A DNA stretch of 64,000 bases from Ridgeia piscesae (lineage: Eukaryota; Annelida; Polychaeta; Sabellida; Siboglinidae), in NCBI GenBank assembly GCA_025642075.2, contig JAODUO010000120.1, forward strand, positions 733,501-797,500, read 5' to 3'. Position 1 is the stretch's first letter. Each line of letters begins with the position of its first letter. The position numbers and the translations under genes were made by a program. Below are positions 49,494 to 62,800 of this stretch, piece by piece. The notes under the pieces are model-generated. The model was not told the origin of the DNA. It was given only the letters and a program-made list of their open reading frames with translations, and made no database searches.

Positions 49494-50665
49494 AACAACA
49501 CAACACAACACAACACAACACAACACAACACAACACAACACAACACAACACAACACAACACAACACAACACAACACAACACAACACAACACAACACAACA
49601 CAACACAACACAACACAACACACACACACACACACACAACACAACACAACACAACACAACACAACACAACACAACACAACACAACACAACCAACCAACAC
49701 AACACAACACAACACAACACAACACAACACAACACAACACAACACAACACAACACAACACAACACAACACAACACAACACAACACAACACAACACAACAC
49801 AACACAACACAACACAACACAACACAACACAACACAACACAACACAACACAACACAACACAACACAACACAACACAACACAACACAACACAACACAACAC
49901 AACACAACACAACACAACACAACACAACACAACACAACACAACACAACACAACACAACACACACAACACAACACACACAACACAACACAACACAACACAA
50001 CACAACACAACACAACACAACACAACACAACACAACACAACACAACACAAACAACACCAACAAAACACAACACAACACAAACAACACAAAACAACACAAC
50101 ACAACACAACACAACACAACACAACACAACACAACACAACACAACACAACACAACACAACACAACACAACACAACACAACACAACACAACACAACACAAC
50201 ACAACACAACACAACACAACACAACACAACACAACACAACACAACACAACACAACACAACACAACACAACACAACACAACACAACACAACACAACACAAC
50301 ACAACACAACACAACACAACACAACACAACACAACACAACACAACACAACACAACACAACACAACACAACACAACACAACACAACACAACACAACACAAC
50401 ACAACACAACACAACACAACACAACACAACACAACACAACACAACACAACACAACACAACACAACACAACACAACACAACACAACACAACACAACACAAC
50501 ACAACACAACACAACACAACACAACACAACACAACACAACACAACACAACACAACACAACACAACACAACACAACACAACACAACACATTGCACAACACA
50601 GCACATTACACAACACATTGCACAACACAGCACAATACACAACATACTGCACAGCACAGCACGTT
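49494..50665. repeat. (ACAAC)n pentanucleotide array, >1.1 kb
   Basis: More than 200 ACAAC units with short breaks (for example near 49620, 49690, 49965, 50050) lie between the two head-to-head CABIT genes. Frames of 370-435 codons on both strands are artefacts of the repeat. Confidence 0.98.
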
Positions 50666-51892
50666 ACACAACACATTACAAAGAACACGGCATTAACAAA
50701 ACAACATCCATGCACACTATATGAAAGAAAGAAAATGTGAAGTTTTAAAATGCCATGATATGAACCCACAGTGATATACTAACGGCTTCGAAAAACATAA
50801 ACCTTTTGATATGATGCCTACGGGGATGTTACTTCGTTAGAACGTATAGCCCTGATTACTCAGTTGCTGTGCGAACACACCGTCCTGGAAGGTAGAATAA
50901 CTGTCGTACAATAGGCGGCTTTACACAGATCCGAGTAGATGGGACCATTTCACTAAGATAAAGCGCTCTTAAAGAAATTCATCGTTAAACAAAATCCGTT
51001 GTTAAATTAATTGACTTTTTCAAAACGCAAATATCCATTGTCATTTTACCGTGGTCATTATGTCCATGACACGCCTGTTACAATGTCCGGCTGGCGGGCT
51101 GTGGTGTCACAGGTTTTCAGATATTCATGATCACTGTGAAGGAACACAATTGATTTTAAAGTACAAAATCGGGTTTAAGACAACGTTCGTGAAATGGTCC
51201 CCTGGTTATGACATGACTTGCAAATATTACAAAGTAGCGACATAACTCGCCTCAGAAACCATCACAAAAATAGCATTTTAAGCCTATACATCTGTGTCGT
51301 GTAATTATTCACTTGAAACAACAATCAACCGTACTACGGATTACATTAACTACAATACATTTGTAGAAGACAACATTTATGAGAAACTGCCAGCAGAATC
51401 TACTACGTGGTTCACCCCGTCAAGGACGATACGCCCAATTTTGGGCGGGGAAGACGGCGTGGTGCTGAAGCTATGGCGGGTCTCAGCACCCCTCCAAAAA
51501 TTAGATCCCCCGTCACTGGCTGTTGGCCATTACGTTATTATTACTCGCTGTAGAAATTACACCAACATGGGTTCATGGCGAGGTTTTGAAAGTCGCAGCC
51601 GCTGTGTTCAGCGCGCGTGACGGCGACGCCTGGCGGCGACGCGTGACGATGCCGAGTATTGGAGGTCTACAGCCGTGTCGTGTTTCTTTGCCGCCGGTGT
51701 AAAGCAGGACAGCGTAGACTAGAATAGAGTAGAGCTAGCCGTAGTTGCTCCAACGAACGACCAATACCTTGTCGAACAATTGACGAGGTAATGTCTTCTC
51801 ACTAACGGACTGACGCTGAGGTTTATGGTTTGTCGTGTGGAATGAACGCGTCAAGATATTAGAGCGTATGAAGTGTAAGTAGGTTTCGTGAT
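50666..51892. other. Possible promoter/5' region of the plus-strand CABIT paralogue
   Basis: No coding exon is supported. From 51400 to 51720 the sequence is GC- and CpG-richer than the surroundings (GGCGGGGAAGACGGCG, GACGGCGACGCCTGGCGGCG), which may mark a promoter. Confidence 0.35.
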
Positions 51893-51994
51893 ATGCCGAC
51901 GGACTACCCCACTTTCGGCCCCGTTGATGGATTGCCGCTGTGGGGAGTTGGAATAATGGGTCGAACACATAATTACCGTTGGGGAGACAACAGA

Positions 51995-53098
51995 ATGCAG
52001 CGAGGGAAGAGATTTAAATGGTCCACGGAAGACTACTCCTTGCGGGAGTTTATAGAACCGTTCTCGCATCAACTTCCCGTCACCATCTACATCACGGAAG
52101 GGTGAATGGATCGTGACGGAGACCTCACGTTCAGTTCGGACGAGGCAGGCATACGCACTGGTCGCGTTGCTTTGTTGGCCGTCTTTTTGTCAGTCAATAA
52201 CAATACGCACTTGCGTTAAATTACTAGACAAGGTGTTAGCTACCAATATATATTTTAATTTATTTAGGTATTTATTTATTTATTACTTATGTATTTATTA
52301 TGTATTTATTCATTTATTGATTCATATTTATTTATTTATGTATTTATTTACAACGCATTATATTAGTAGCTTCCGCGTATATTTCTTAGTATATTTAATC
52401 AATTTATTATCTTACAATCCCATGACTACACTGAATGAATGAACGTATGAATGAAAGTTTATTTAACAACATCAACAACACAGGAATATACAACATATTA
52501 TGGGAAAATAATACAATACATAATGGTAAAGACAATACAATATAAAAACAATACTATGATTGGTGAATCGCTGTTGCTGTTAAAGGGACATAGCAGAAAT
52601 CATATGACTTGTAAGGCCCTTTTCAACTAAAATGCATAGTAGTTGTAATAAGAGTTACAAGCTTGAACACAAAGCAACAGTAATGGTATTTTTTTATCAT
52701 TGTGTTAGCTGTTCATAAATACGAAGAAAGTAATGTCGACTTTAATCTTTTCTTAAATTATTGCCAACTTGCCAACTATGTTAAGTCACTAGCTAGACCG
52801 TTCCATATGTGTATACCTCTGACAGTAATTGACAGTAGTCTATGGGTGGTGTTCGCACTCACACTTGACATGTGATAATATGATAGCGGACAGAATTGGA
52901 AACCATCGCAGTTTTCATGTCACGAGGTTGGCTAAGTATCGTCTGCTAGGGGGTCCGTGACTTTCTTGTCTGAGTACTGGATACAGATTTATCGGATGGG
53001 CGCAGTGAAGCGACAGAGGAGAATCGTGACGGAGCACTACGTGAGCATCCCGCTGGGAACACGCAAGAAAGTAGACCTCTTTTACCCGGACGGCACGG
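51995..53098 (+). pseudogene. CABIT-gene paralogue, two exons, stop in exon 1
   Basis: Exon 1 (51995-52148 as aligned) encodes MQRGKRFKWSTEDYSLREFI ... LPVTIYITEG, then TGA at 52103-52105 exactly where the minus-strand gene has Trp37 (TGG), then in-frame similarity resumes (DRDGDLTFSSDEA). Its apparent donor is CAG|GC rather than GT. Exon 2 (52987-53098) encodes MGAVKRQRRIVTEHYVSIPL then GTRKKVDLFYPDG, after a GATACAG acceptor, ending in phase 1 at G|GTTCGG. A truncated LINE begins about 50 bp later and I find no convincing further exons. Stop, odd donor and insertion together suggest a decaying copy, though exon 2 keeps a clean frame. It points away from the minus-strand gene, so the pair is head to head about 4 kb apart. 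Confidence 0.7.
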
Positions 53099-53144
53099 GT
53101 TCGGATTATTGTTGTCTGTGAAGATGTATATATGTATATATACA

Positions 53145-55698
53145 TCGGAGTCCAAACATAAGCATAGAAGAGAATGAAAAAATACATAACGCTATCAAAG
53201 AAGTGAGTAAACGGGACTATATTATTATGGGGGATTTTAACCATGGGCATATACAGTGGAAATCTCTACAGAGTACCGGGAGAGAGGATCAAGAGTTTTT
53301 AAATTTAGTACAAGATAGTTTCCTTTCTCAACCTGTGTTAGAAGCAACCAGGGGCGAGAACGTGTTAGACATAGTATTGAGCTCACAGAAGGGATTTGTT
53401 GATAATGTCAAGATATATGAGCCACTGGGGTGTAGTGATCACAACCAGATACATTATATCATCAAAGTAAAGGGAGAACGGAATAGAAAAATAAGGTACA
53501 GGAATTTTTTTACAAAGGAAGATATAAGGACATGAGGGAATATTTAGCAAAGATAGACTGGAATAACACACTGAAGAATAAGACGGCAACAGAATGCTGG
53601 AATATTTTAAAGAGTGAAATTGACTGCGTCGTTGACAAATTAGTCCCCTTGAAAAAACAGGGGAAACGGTCAAAGAAGAAACACTTATCGAAGGAAGCCA
53701 TTAGAAAAATCAAGTACAAGCAAATGATGTGGAAGACATATAGACATACTGGAAGTGAAGAAGACTATAGCATTTATAAAGAAGCACTTAATCAAGCTAC
53801 AGCTGAAAATAGAAATTCAAAGAGAAGCTACGAACAAAAATAGCTTTTAATATAAAACATGACAGCAAGAGTTTTTATGCGTATGTTCGAAGTAAACAGA
53901 AAGTTCAGGATAAGGTCGGTCCTCTAGAAGGTAGTGATGGAAACATAATAACAGAGGGATTCTTAATGGCAGAAAACCTAAATGAGTACTTTAGTTCGGT
54001 GTTTACCAGGGAAGATATTAGTATATTACCAGTACTTGAGACTAAGTTCGAAGGGAGAGAGTTTGACTATTTAGGACAACTAATTGTAACCCCAACAATG
54101 GTAGCTATGAAAATAAGAGATATGAAGAATAATAAATCACCTGGAGTGGATGGGATTCCTCCCAAATTACTATTGGATATTGTAGAACAAATCAGCATAC
54201 CGCTTGCAACAGTGTTCAATTTGTCATTAGAGGAGGGAATAGTTCCGTTAGAATGGAAAGAAGCAAACATTATACCATTATTTAAAAAAGGTTCGAGAAA
54301 CAAGTCAGAGAACTACAGACCAGTGAGTTTAACATCGGTGATTTGCAAACTATTAGGAAGACTAATTAAAGATCACTGGTTGATTTTCTTGTTAAAAATA
54401 AATTGATAAACCCATCTCAACATGGGTTTTTAAAAGCGAGGTCATGCTTAACAAATATGTTATGTTTTTTGGAAGATGTCACAAAGTGGGTAGATGAGGG
54501 ATCACCAGTAGATATAATCTACTTAGATTTTAAAAAAGCCTTTGACAAAGTGCCACACCAAAGACTACTACTTAAACTAAAGGCCCATGGCATAGGAAAT
54601 GGAATGATCAACTGGATAGAAAAATGGCTTGTTAATAGAAGACAAAGAGTAGTAGTTGATGGGGAGGTTTCAAACTGGAAATCGGTTTTGAGTGGAGTAC
54701 CGCAGGGATCAGTACTGGGACCTATTTTATTCTTAATATATATCAATCATTTGGATGATGACATAACAAGCAAGGTGTTGAAGTTTGCAGACGACACAAA
54801 AGTGTTTAGGAAAATTAAAAGTGATGCAGACAGACAGCATTTACAAAATGATCTTAATAAGCTGATAGAATGGTCTGAGAAGTGGCAAATGCTGTTTAAT
54901 TTTGGAAAGTGTAAGTGCCTCCACACAGGACATGGGAATGAAGATGCACAATATGCAATGGGTGGTATTATACTAAATACTACCTTAAAGGAAAAGGACT
55001 TTGGGTTAACTATTAGTGCTGACATGAAGGTATCAGAGCAGTGTGGAATTGCAGCAGCGAAGGGAAAACAAATTCGTGGATTAATTAGGCGAAATATAGT
55101 GTACAAAGAAAAAGAACTAATAATACCGCTGTATAAAACAATAGTTAGGCCTCACTTAGAATATTGTATACAAGCATGGAGGCCATATCGCAAGAAGGAT
55201 ATTGATATGCTAGAAAGAGTACAAAGGAGAGCAACCAAAATGATACCAAAACTCAGGAATATTAGTTATGAAATGCGTGTAAAAGAATGTGGTTTAACAA
55301 CACTAGAAACCAGAAGATTGAGAGGAGATCAGATTGAGGTGTTTAAAATAGTGAATGGGTATGAAAATATTGACAGAAATATTTTTTCACAGTCAAGGAA
55401 GAGAGAAAGTCTAGAGGACATGGAGTTACATTAGCAAAGAAGCAGTGTAGACTAGATATTAGAAAATTTTCGTTTTCACAAAGAACAGTAAACGAATGGA
55501 ACAGATTATCAGCTGATTGTGTAGGTGCTAGTAGTGTAATATATATATATATATATATATATAATTTAATCGACATATACCTAAGACGGGCGGGGTATAC
55601 TTAGATAGATAGGTAGGACTCTCGATAAGCCAAATGGCTTCCTAGTCCACCTGCCATCTAGAGTTGAATCTCTAGGTGGCAATCTTGTTAAATCTTGT

Positions 55699-55700
<2 letters not shown>
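53145..55700 (+). mobile_element. CR1-like LINE, 5'-truncated, nearly intact
   Basis: It starts inside the endonuclease (ENEKIHNAIKEVSKRDYIIM, GDFNHGHIQW, SDHNQIHY) and runs through a linker to reverse transcriptase: NNKSPGVDGIPPKLL, NYRPVSLTSVICKLL, IIYLDFKKAFDKVPH, SGVPQGSVLGPILF and KFADDTKVF. The thumb and C-terminus follow (ERVQRRATKMIPKL, TLETRRLRGDQIEVFK, TVNEWNRLS). The chain is broken by four one-base shifts near 53510, 53840, 54375 and 55433, most at short homopolymers. The 3' end has a TCTTGTTAAA repeat and then (TA)n. Confidence 0.95.

Positions 55701-55701
<1 letters not shown>

Positions 55702-55760
<59 letters not shown>
55702..55760. repeat. (TA)n microsatellite at the LINE 3' end
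   Basis: A pure TA run directly follows the TCTTGTTAAATCTTGTTAAA end of the LINE. A second, shorter TA run at 55538-55563 lies inside the LINE's last coding part. Confidence 0.95.
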
Positions 55761-55762
<2 letters not shown>

Positions 55763-56529
55763 GTATAAAATAATAATATATTGTATGCGAATGTACACCC
55801 ACACTCCATAACGTTGCAGGTTAATGGCATTTTGACAAATTTATTTTAAAAACAGAGACAGTGAACATTTCTTAGTAGCGTTTAATGATACAATGACATA
55901 CAAACTTGACTAAGCGAGTTACGAATGTACCTTATGCTCCGGATGAAAGTAAAACAAACGATAATTATTAATCAATAAAGTTCTACAAGTATAATAATTA
56001 AGCGTCATAGGCAGTGAGATCCGAAGCAGCGCCTCGGTGGACGTGATCTAGCCTTCGTACTCCGTACGACACGTCGCTACGGTGAACCGTGGTCGGCATG
56101 ACTGCCCAGATTGTGTGATCGTGCTGCAATAACACCCACCGTCAGCAACAAGGACGCGTGACCTTGTTTTTTGTTTAGTTATACAGACGATACATAATGT
56201 TTGTTAGCACACAGTGTGCGGAACGACAAATTAAAATGTAAATGTAATCATCTCACGTGATCTGTCTTAATAATACAAAAACACGGCATACGTCATGGCT
56301 AGTCTTTGTTTTGTCTCCGTACTATCGAAGGTAGTTATCGATACCATCTTACCATGAATTAATGCCATTCGCCCATTCTGACATTCGTGCTGAGCAACGA
56401 AAACTAACATGTAAAGCAGATAGTGCCTTAGCAAACAGTGCGAATGAATACAAATTACTACTAAAATAAGGCAAACAGATCAGCGCTAAGACGTTGACGT
56501 ATGTTATTGGCGTGTCTTGTCACTGCACC
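55761..56529. other. 3' flank of the MS4A-like gene
   Basis: No exon is supported. A reverse-strand AATAAA occurs at 55840-55845 and could end the MS4A-like transcript. The stretch 56000-56110 is GC-richer; a faint resemblance to CABIT exon 3 is too weak to call. Confidence 0.35.
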
Positions 56530-56813
56530 TCAGTATCTTCGTGGATCTGTAGACAAAATACAAGAACAATCAGTAATACTTGCAGAGGTAGGTATATATG
56601 CAACATTGGTTTCGAGTAACAACAAGACGTTGTTTAATTTGTTTTGTTGCTTGTAGGTGCACCATCCAACAGTTACTGTTATTTTATTATTTCCATTATT
56701 AATATTATTGCCATGATTATTATTTGTTTAAACCATAGAGCAATATTTGAATAAAGGTATTTGGCAAAGAAATAATATTTCCATAAAATGTTGCCAACAT
56801 ATTTTAATATGTT

Positions 56814-56853
<40 letters not shown>

Positions 56854-59800
56854 TATATATATATATGCACAGCATTATTTAAGTAACAAGAGAAAGAAAA
56901 GCACATCAAACAAAGTATGACATATTTAACGGTTATATTTATTTGATGTACATAATCTACACGTCTTTATATTTATCATAGAGTTTACATAAAATAAATA
57001 AAATGTACGATTATATTTAATAATTTAAATGACACGAAGTATAACTTCATGGACATTATACAAGATGCAGCGTATCTCACTCTAGCTGCATTTACACAGA
57101 CAACTCTAATTGTTCAGTGCACAGGGCTTGTCAGGGAAAAGACAATATCGGGATCAAATAGAACTAGCAAAGGTATAAAATATCGTTCTTCAGTTGCCAA
57201 GTATAAAGACAACTGGATGACAAGATCCAAAGTGAAGCTGCACAGCTCATTGTCTTTGCATGAAAACCGTGACAAGGTTTATCAGAAAACAAAGTGCAGA
57301 GCTCTATGATTGCAGTACAGCACAAATAGTAATGCCAGTAGATGTTTTGTTAAAGTCAAGGGCACAAACAAAGCACAATGTATGTCCAACCCTGGCACAC
57401 GGAACACATACCCAGTTCTTGATATATAGACGGGGCTGTTGGTTCTCCCCGGTCTCCAGAGGTCGTGTACATTCCTGGTTAGAGGAAGACATGAAACGAT
57501 TAATGGCTAATTTGCATATTGGGAATACATATACACCGTGCCAGTTTCTAATAGTTTTTATCCTAATCACTGACCTGGAAAACATAGCCATATACACAAT
57601 TTGTTGTGAGAGTACCATGCATACCTTTGACAATGTTGAATACAAAATAGCTTTTTCGATAATTGCCGCAATAATATGCATTAAAAATGTCCCCATGGTT
57701 GTCGGAATGACAACCCAACTGGATTTCATCAGTGACCCCTTTCGATGACAAATCCACCATAAAACCTTGTACCATAAACAATTCATAGGTTCATAAAATG
57801 GCAAATGCACTAGTTGCAACGTAATTTGATGGAAGAACAAAAAGGACACGTGTCACCAAAATATAGAGGTTGAACCTTACTTGAGGAACATGTCCAATGA
57901 TATTGTTCTGCAATGTGTACAGTTATGTTGACTAACCTTGATACATTGGAAGATCTCCAGTGTGACGTTCACTGAGGCTCTGATAGCGGTCTACAACACA
58001 GCATATGTTTCAACAATACATAAATGTAGAGTAAGAAAACGAAAGTACGAGTCGAGAAAATATATTTAAATGCAAACGAACTTAACGGGATGCTTTTTGG
58101 AAACAGGATTACCTCAAACTTATTCCTTTTCAAGACATGTTCACATAAAATATGCAGCATTAAACCTCTACAAAAGTAATACAAAGATATACATAAATGT
58201 TGCCATCTAACTACGTCGATACCGGAACTGCGAGGGCAAAGGAACATGAGCAGGTTCAACTAATTATTTGTATACATAGAGGCCGTAACACGTTGTAATA
58301 GATATGTGCCAAACTCTCGGATAGTAGAACGTTGCGCCGGTCCCAGTAATTGTTATACACTTTGGATAAACCACATAATAACGCAAATGTCTATGTAACG
58401 AAAGCATTACGTGTGTCGTACTCGGACATGTAACTCACACACCTAGTCCTTGATAAGTCGACGGCTCTTCTGGTTCTCTGCGCTCGTCAAGGCCCGCATA
58501 CACACCTGGTGTGTGGAAGACACGAGACAATAAATTGACCTGTCTGTTTGTCGTCGTTGAAGAGGCACGTGCTAAAGCATTATTTAGTAATAAATAGAGT
58601 GTAACACATATGAGACACGAGCGAAATATTTCTCTTTGAGTCAGCCTGTATAAGCAATTGATTGCAAGTATGGTGATGGTGTAGTTAGTGATGCAGATAT
58701 TCAAAGTAGACCTACTATATAACTAGATAACCAATTGTTTAGATAATGTTTACATATGTTGTAGTAAGCAATATCAAGTGAGTTTGGTGGAAGAACGTAA
58801 ACAGTCGCCATATTAAAGACGTAATATGGGTTTAGAACGCTCACTTGAAACAAACAATGATACCGTATTGAAACGTATGCATGTTCGTCATTATTCCATA
58901 ATAAAACTATGCCGGCATACCTTGATACACTGGGGCACCCCTTGCATTACGGTCAGCGAGACCTTGATACCGGATATTGTCGCCATCAAAACCAGCATTT
59001 GATTCTACAACAGTACACCTTTCAACAGTACCCAAACGTGAAGCAGGGAGGCGAAAGGACGAACTGAGGAATGCATTAAGCTGGAGACGAACACAAATAA
59101 AACAGGAATACGTGCAAGAATGGCGATAAGCTCCATCGTGACTCCTTGTCTTTATAAAAAGGGATTATGTGATTCTTAATTGCTGTGGTTGGAATAAACA
59201 ACAATATCGTTCTTTTTATACGCACACCTCACGAATATCAAAACTATCCAGCTGTAATACCACATTAAGATGGTTGCTACAGCTGTCGTCCTCACCGTGG
59301 TCCAGATGTCTATCCCCTCTCTCCCGTAGTGGATACTCCGACTGCTGCTCCACGCGGCGAGGCTGGTTCTTCGAGGATTGTCTGTGGCTTTTGGCTTTGC
59401 CGACAGGCTGCTGTACCCAGCCTTCCGTCTGTCCAACACGCAGTTCACACTGATGTCAGCAATGAGGAATCGAAATGACAAGGGTGACTTCGAAAACTAA
59501 TGTTCACGTAGCGATGTGAACATAAAGGACTGTCTCCACGCGCTCAACCCAGAGTCATTGCGTGATTAATTTGCGTTCTTTTCCACATCTCCCCCAAGTT
59601 GCTTTGTGGGTCGACGTTTTGCATATGTATACATACAATGAAACAATTTGAATGACATAATAATCGTATTGTAATAAGTAAACACGTATATTTGCTTGAT
59701 TAATAGCACAACATAGATCCACATATTTTGTACTTCAATATCAATGAAAACTCAATTTCTGAAAATAAATGCTTAAACTTAAACACTATTTAACTTGTGC

Positions 59801-62800
59801 GGAATGGTTCCCATTAGACGCTGCAATTCATTCTTGTCCACATTGCTCGATATTCTCATGTCGTCTCAACATATGGTCAGCTTACTCCCATGTGAAATAA
59901 ATATGATATAGATAAATAAACTAGCATTAAAAATATTCCCTAAAATTGCACCCGATAAGAGCAATTGAACTGGATGCAACATCGGGAATGCGTAAACAGT
60001 AGCCCAGAACTTCGATTTCCTTAAGCGTAATATATCGGTGTCCGATGGCAGACGAAATTGCATCTGAATCCACGTCCCAAACAAAAACATAAACGTCGCT
60101 TGATATTGAATATCTGCATCTTGAGATGATATATTATATTTGTTTTCATTCAGGAGGGCACTAGTGGGAAAGTATGTCCTGCAATAAGGCTACTTACCGA
60201 GGCAGTTGGAACGTGGAGAGCTCTCCGACATATGACGATAGACCAAAGAGAGATGCAGATTTGTTCGATGAAAATAGCAATAGAGAAAAAGCCAAGAACG
60301 ACCTGGAAAAGCACACAAGAACATGCAACGATAAGACAACATGAAGTAATGCGGCATGACGCAAACACGGTGACAAGGTAGTTTGGATAAGCGAAAGGTG
60401 GGGAGGTGTCACGAGCATGTGGTCAGCCGCTGTTGGCAGAGAGTGTCCACACAGAACAAATCTTGTCCGACTAGTTTACAATACAACTGAATACAATAAT
60501 AAATTATGCAAGAACTATACTCATTGTCACTATCACAGATCAGATGAAACGCATCGATACCATTATTTTCACTAACTTACATGATTTATCTAGCAAGGCA
60601 AAGTACGAAACAAATTGAATTCAACAAATCGTTAACGAACAAAAGCGAGTTGTGGTTACTCAACAGACAGGTCTGGTTGTTTGCTACAAGATACTTGCCA
60701 GAGTAGTGTGCGATTCAGCATCATCCTTGAAGTGATGGTAACGTTCGTAATCATAATCGTAAGCCCAACGAGGAAGCCAAGAGAATACTCCATAATCCCC
60801 CTGAAGGAAGCAACCTGAAAAATAGTCGAATAACATTTGGTAAGTACTTTATTGTGGTTGTCGTTGCCCGGACATGACGTGCACAGAAAAAAGTAATTAC
60901 ATTGTTTTAAGACAATTAGTACACAATGTGTCACCGTATCGCCCATTATAATTTTCGCGATGGCATGTTTTAGCTGTTGTAATTTTTACATTGTTATAAT
61001 ACATCTGATAATTAATTTTCTCACTGCCTCTTGATGCAAATGTCTTTTCCCATACTGATGTTTCTTCATTATAATTTAGTTTGATATTTTTGAACTAATG
61101 TTTATTATATTCCCTGTTACTCTTTTATCATAATTATAGAATTATATAATTAATTATAGAATTATAGAAGTTAACAAGGAAGCAAAGTTCACTTGTATCA
61201 ATTATAACACACTAAGCAATGCATACCAGAATGGCTATATCAGTATCAAACTGACAAAAACCGTCCGAGGAATACAAAACAATAGCTGAAGTACAATATT
61301 TGAGAGTAACGATCTTGAGACTAATCAATTTAAAATCATACGTCGTTCTTCTTACTCTAATTTTGATAAATGTAGTGAATTTGTTAGGAAAAACAAAGAT
61401 AGTTTCAGCAACATTAATACAAATAATCAAGCTCTAAATTCTAACTATAGGTAACTAGAGGCTTTTGTAGAAATATTTGATTGCATAAAATTAAAATTCA
61501 GTGTAACATCATGGATGGCGGAAAGTGATTATTATTCTCAGTTTATTTTGAATGGTTATACCGCCAAAACCCTTCCTACCAGATTTACTAAAACAAATAG
61601 ACCCTTGTAAACTATGTATAGCAGTATTAGAAAGTACGCCACATTTCATGATTTGTGATATTATTCAAAAGATGGAATCTACTTCTAAATATGTTAAAGT
61701 AAATATATGTAGCTTACATGCAATGAACAATGTTAGACATGAAATTAAATCAGACGAAATCTACACATGAAATAAACAAACAACCAAATGCTTACCCAAA
61801 TTATAGTTATGATATAATAATTAATTAAATTTTACGGTACAAAAATACAAGAATTCAAATTAAATAAACCTATTTCACCAGATAATGAAGTAAGGAATAT
61901 TAACCTTAAAACAGGTAATGGTATGCTAAAGAAAAACATGTTTGAAACAAAACCAATCTATGTTAAATCTTGTTTATAAATCTGTAAATAAAAACAAATT
62001 GTAAATAAAAAGAAATACATGGAAAACAGTAAATACACAAAGACGAAAACACAGAATAAATTTCCAAACATATTTACAGAAAATAATAGAAGATTAACAG
62101 AAAAACTACCTATTGCTAATAAATGTAATATGTTTTTAAGAAATATAGCTCAGACTGTTGCAAATGAAATTAGCTAAGATGGAAATAAAAAGTATAATTA
62201 CTATTTAAATAGACTCAACGAAACAGTATTTAACTAATTAAAATAATTGAACCCACAATTAACAAATAATTAATTATATTAAAAAACGAAGTGATAAATA
62301 CAGGAATGTTTCCTGATGAACTTAAAACTGCTAAAACAATTCCTATTTTAAAGAAAGATAACTTACATTAAAAAAATTATAGGCCGATACTTCTACGGCC
62401 AAATATCGCTAAAGAAAAATTATTTATATTCAGTTATCATCATACCGTACGGATGAAAAACTTATGTATGTCTGTTGTTTGTCAATCGATGTGGCTTTAG
62501 GCTACAACGTTCAACTGAACTTGCCGCATTACAACTCCTAGATATAACAATGAAATAGATACATTTCATAAATGGATAAAAACGATATTCCAATTAACAT
62601 ATTTCTCGATCTTTCTGAAGACTTTGACACTAATTGACCACACTATATTATAAAATAAATTGAAATATTATGGCATTTGTGGTACAACTCTACTATTCAT
62701 TACAAACAGTTACTAAATAAACAGTAGAAATAAATGAAAACTGTAGAAGTATATTAAATAACATCTGGAATTCTCCCAATAGAAGTTGGTGTTCAACAAC

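Noticed and set aside
49389..50769. Open frames of 370-435 codons on both strands
   Set aside because: They are translations of the ACAAC pentanucleotide array (Thr/Gln/His/Asn or Cys/Val/Leu repeats), not genes.
56000..56110. Possible decayed exon 3 of the plus-strand CABIT paralogue
   Set aside because: A short stretch reads RSSASVDVI, similar to MRSASMDDL, but it needs a shift after the acceptor and meets a stop at once. The match is too short to call.
57304..57849. 181-codon minus-strand frame with hydrophobic stretches
   Set aside because: It overlaps a tail exon of the MS4A-like gene in another frame and crosses its splice sites. It has no recognisable domain.
59866..60090. 74-codon hydrophobic minus-strand frame, possible extra TM exon
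   Set aside because: No acceptor/donor pair fits the phase-0 chain between 60198 and 59449, and the sequence is AT-rich like the intron.
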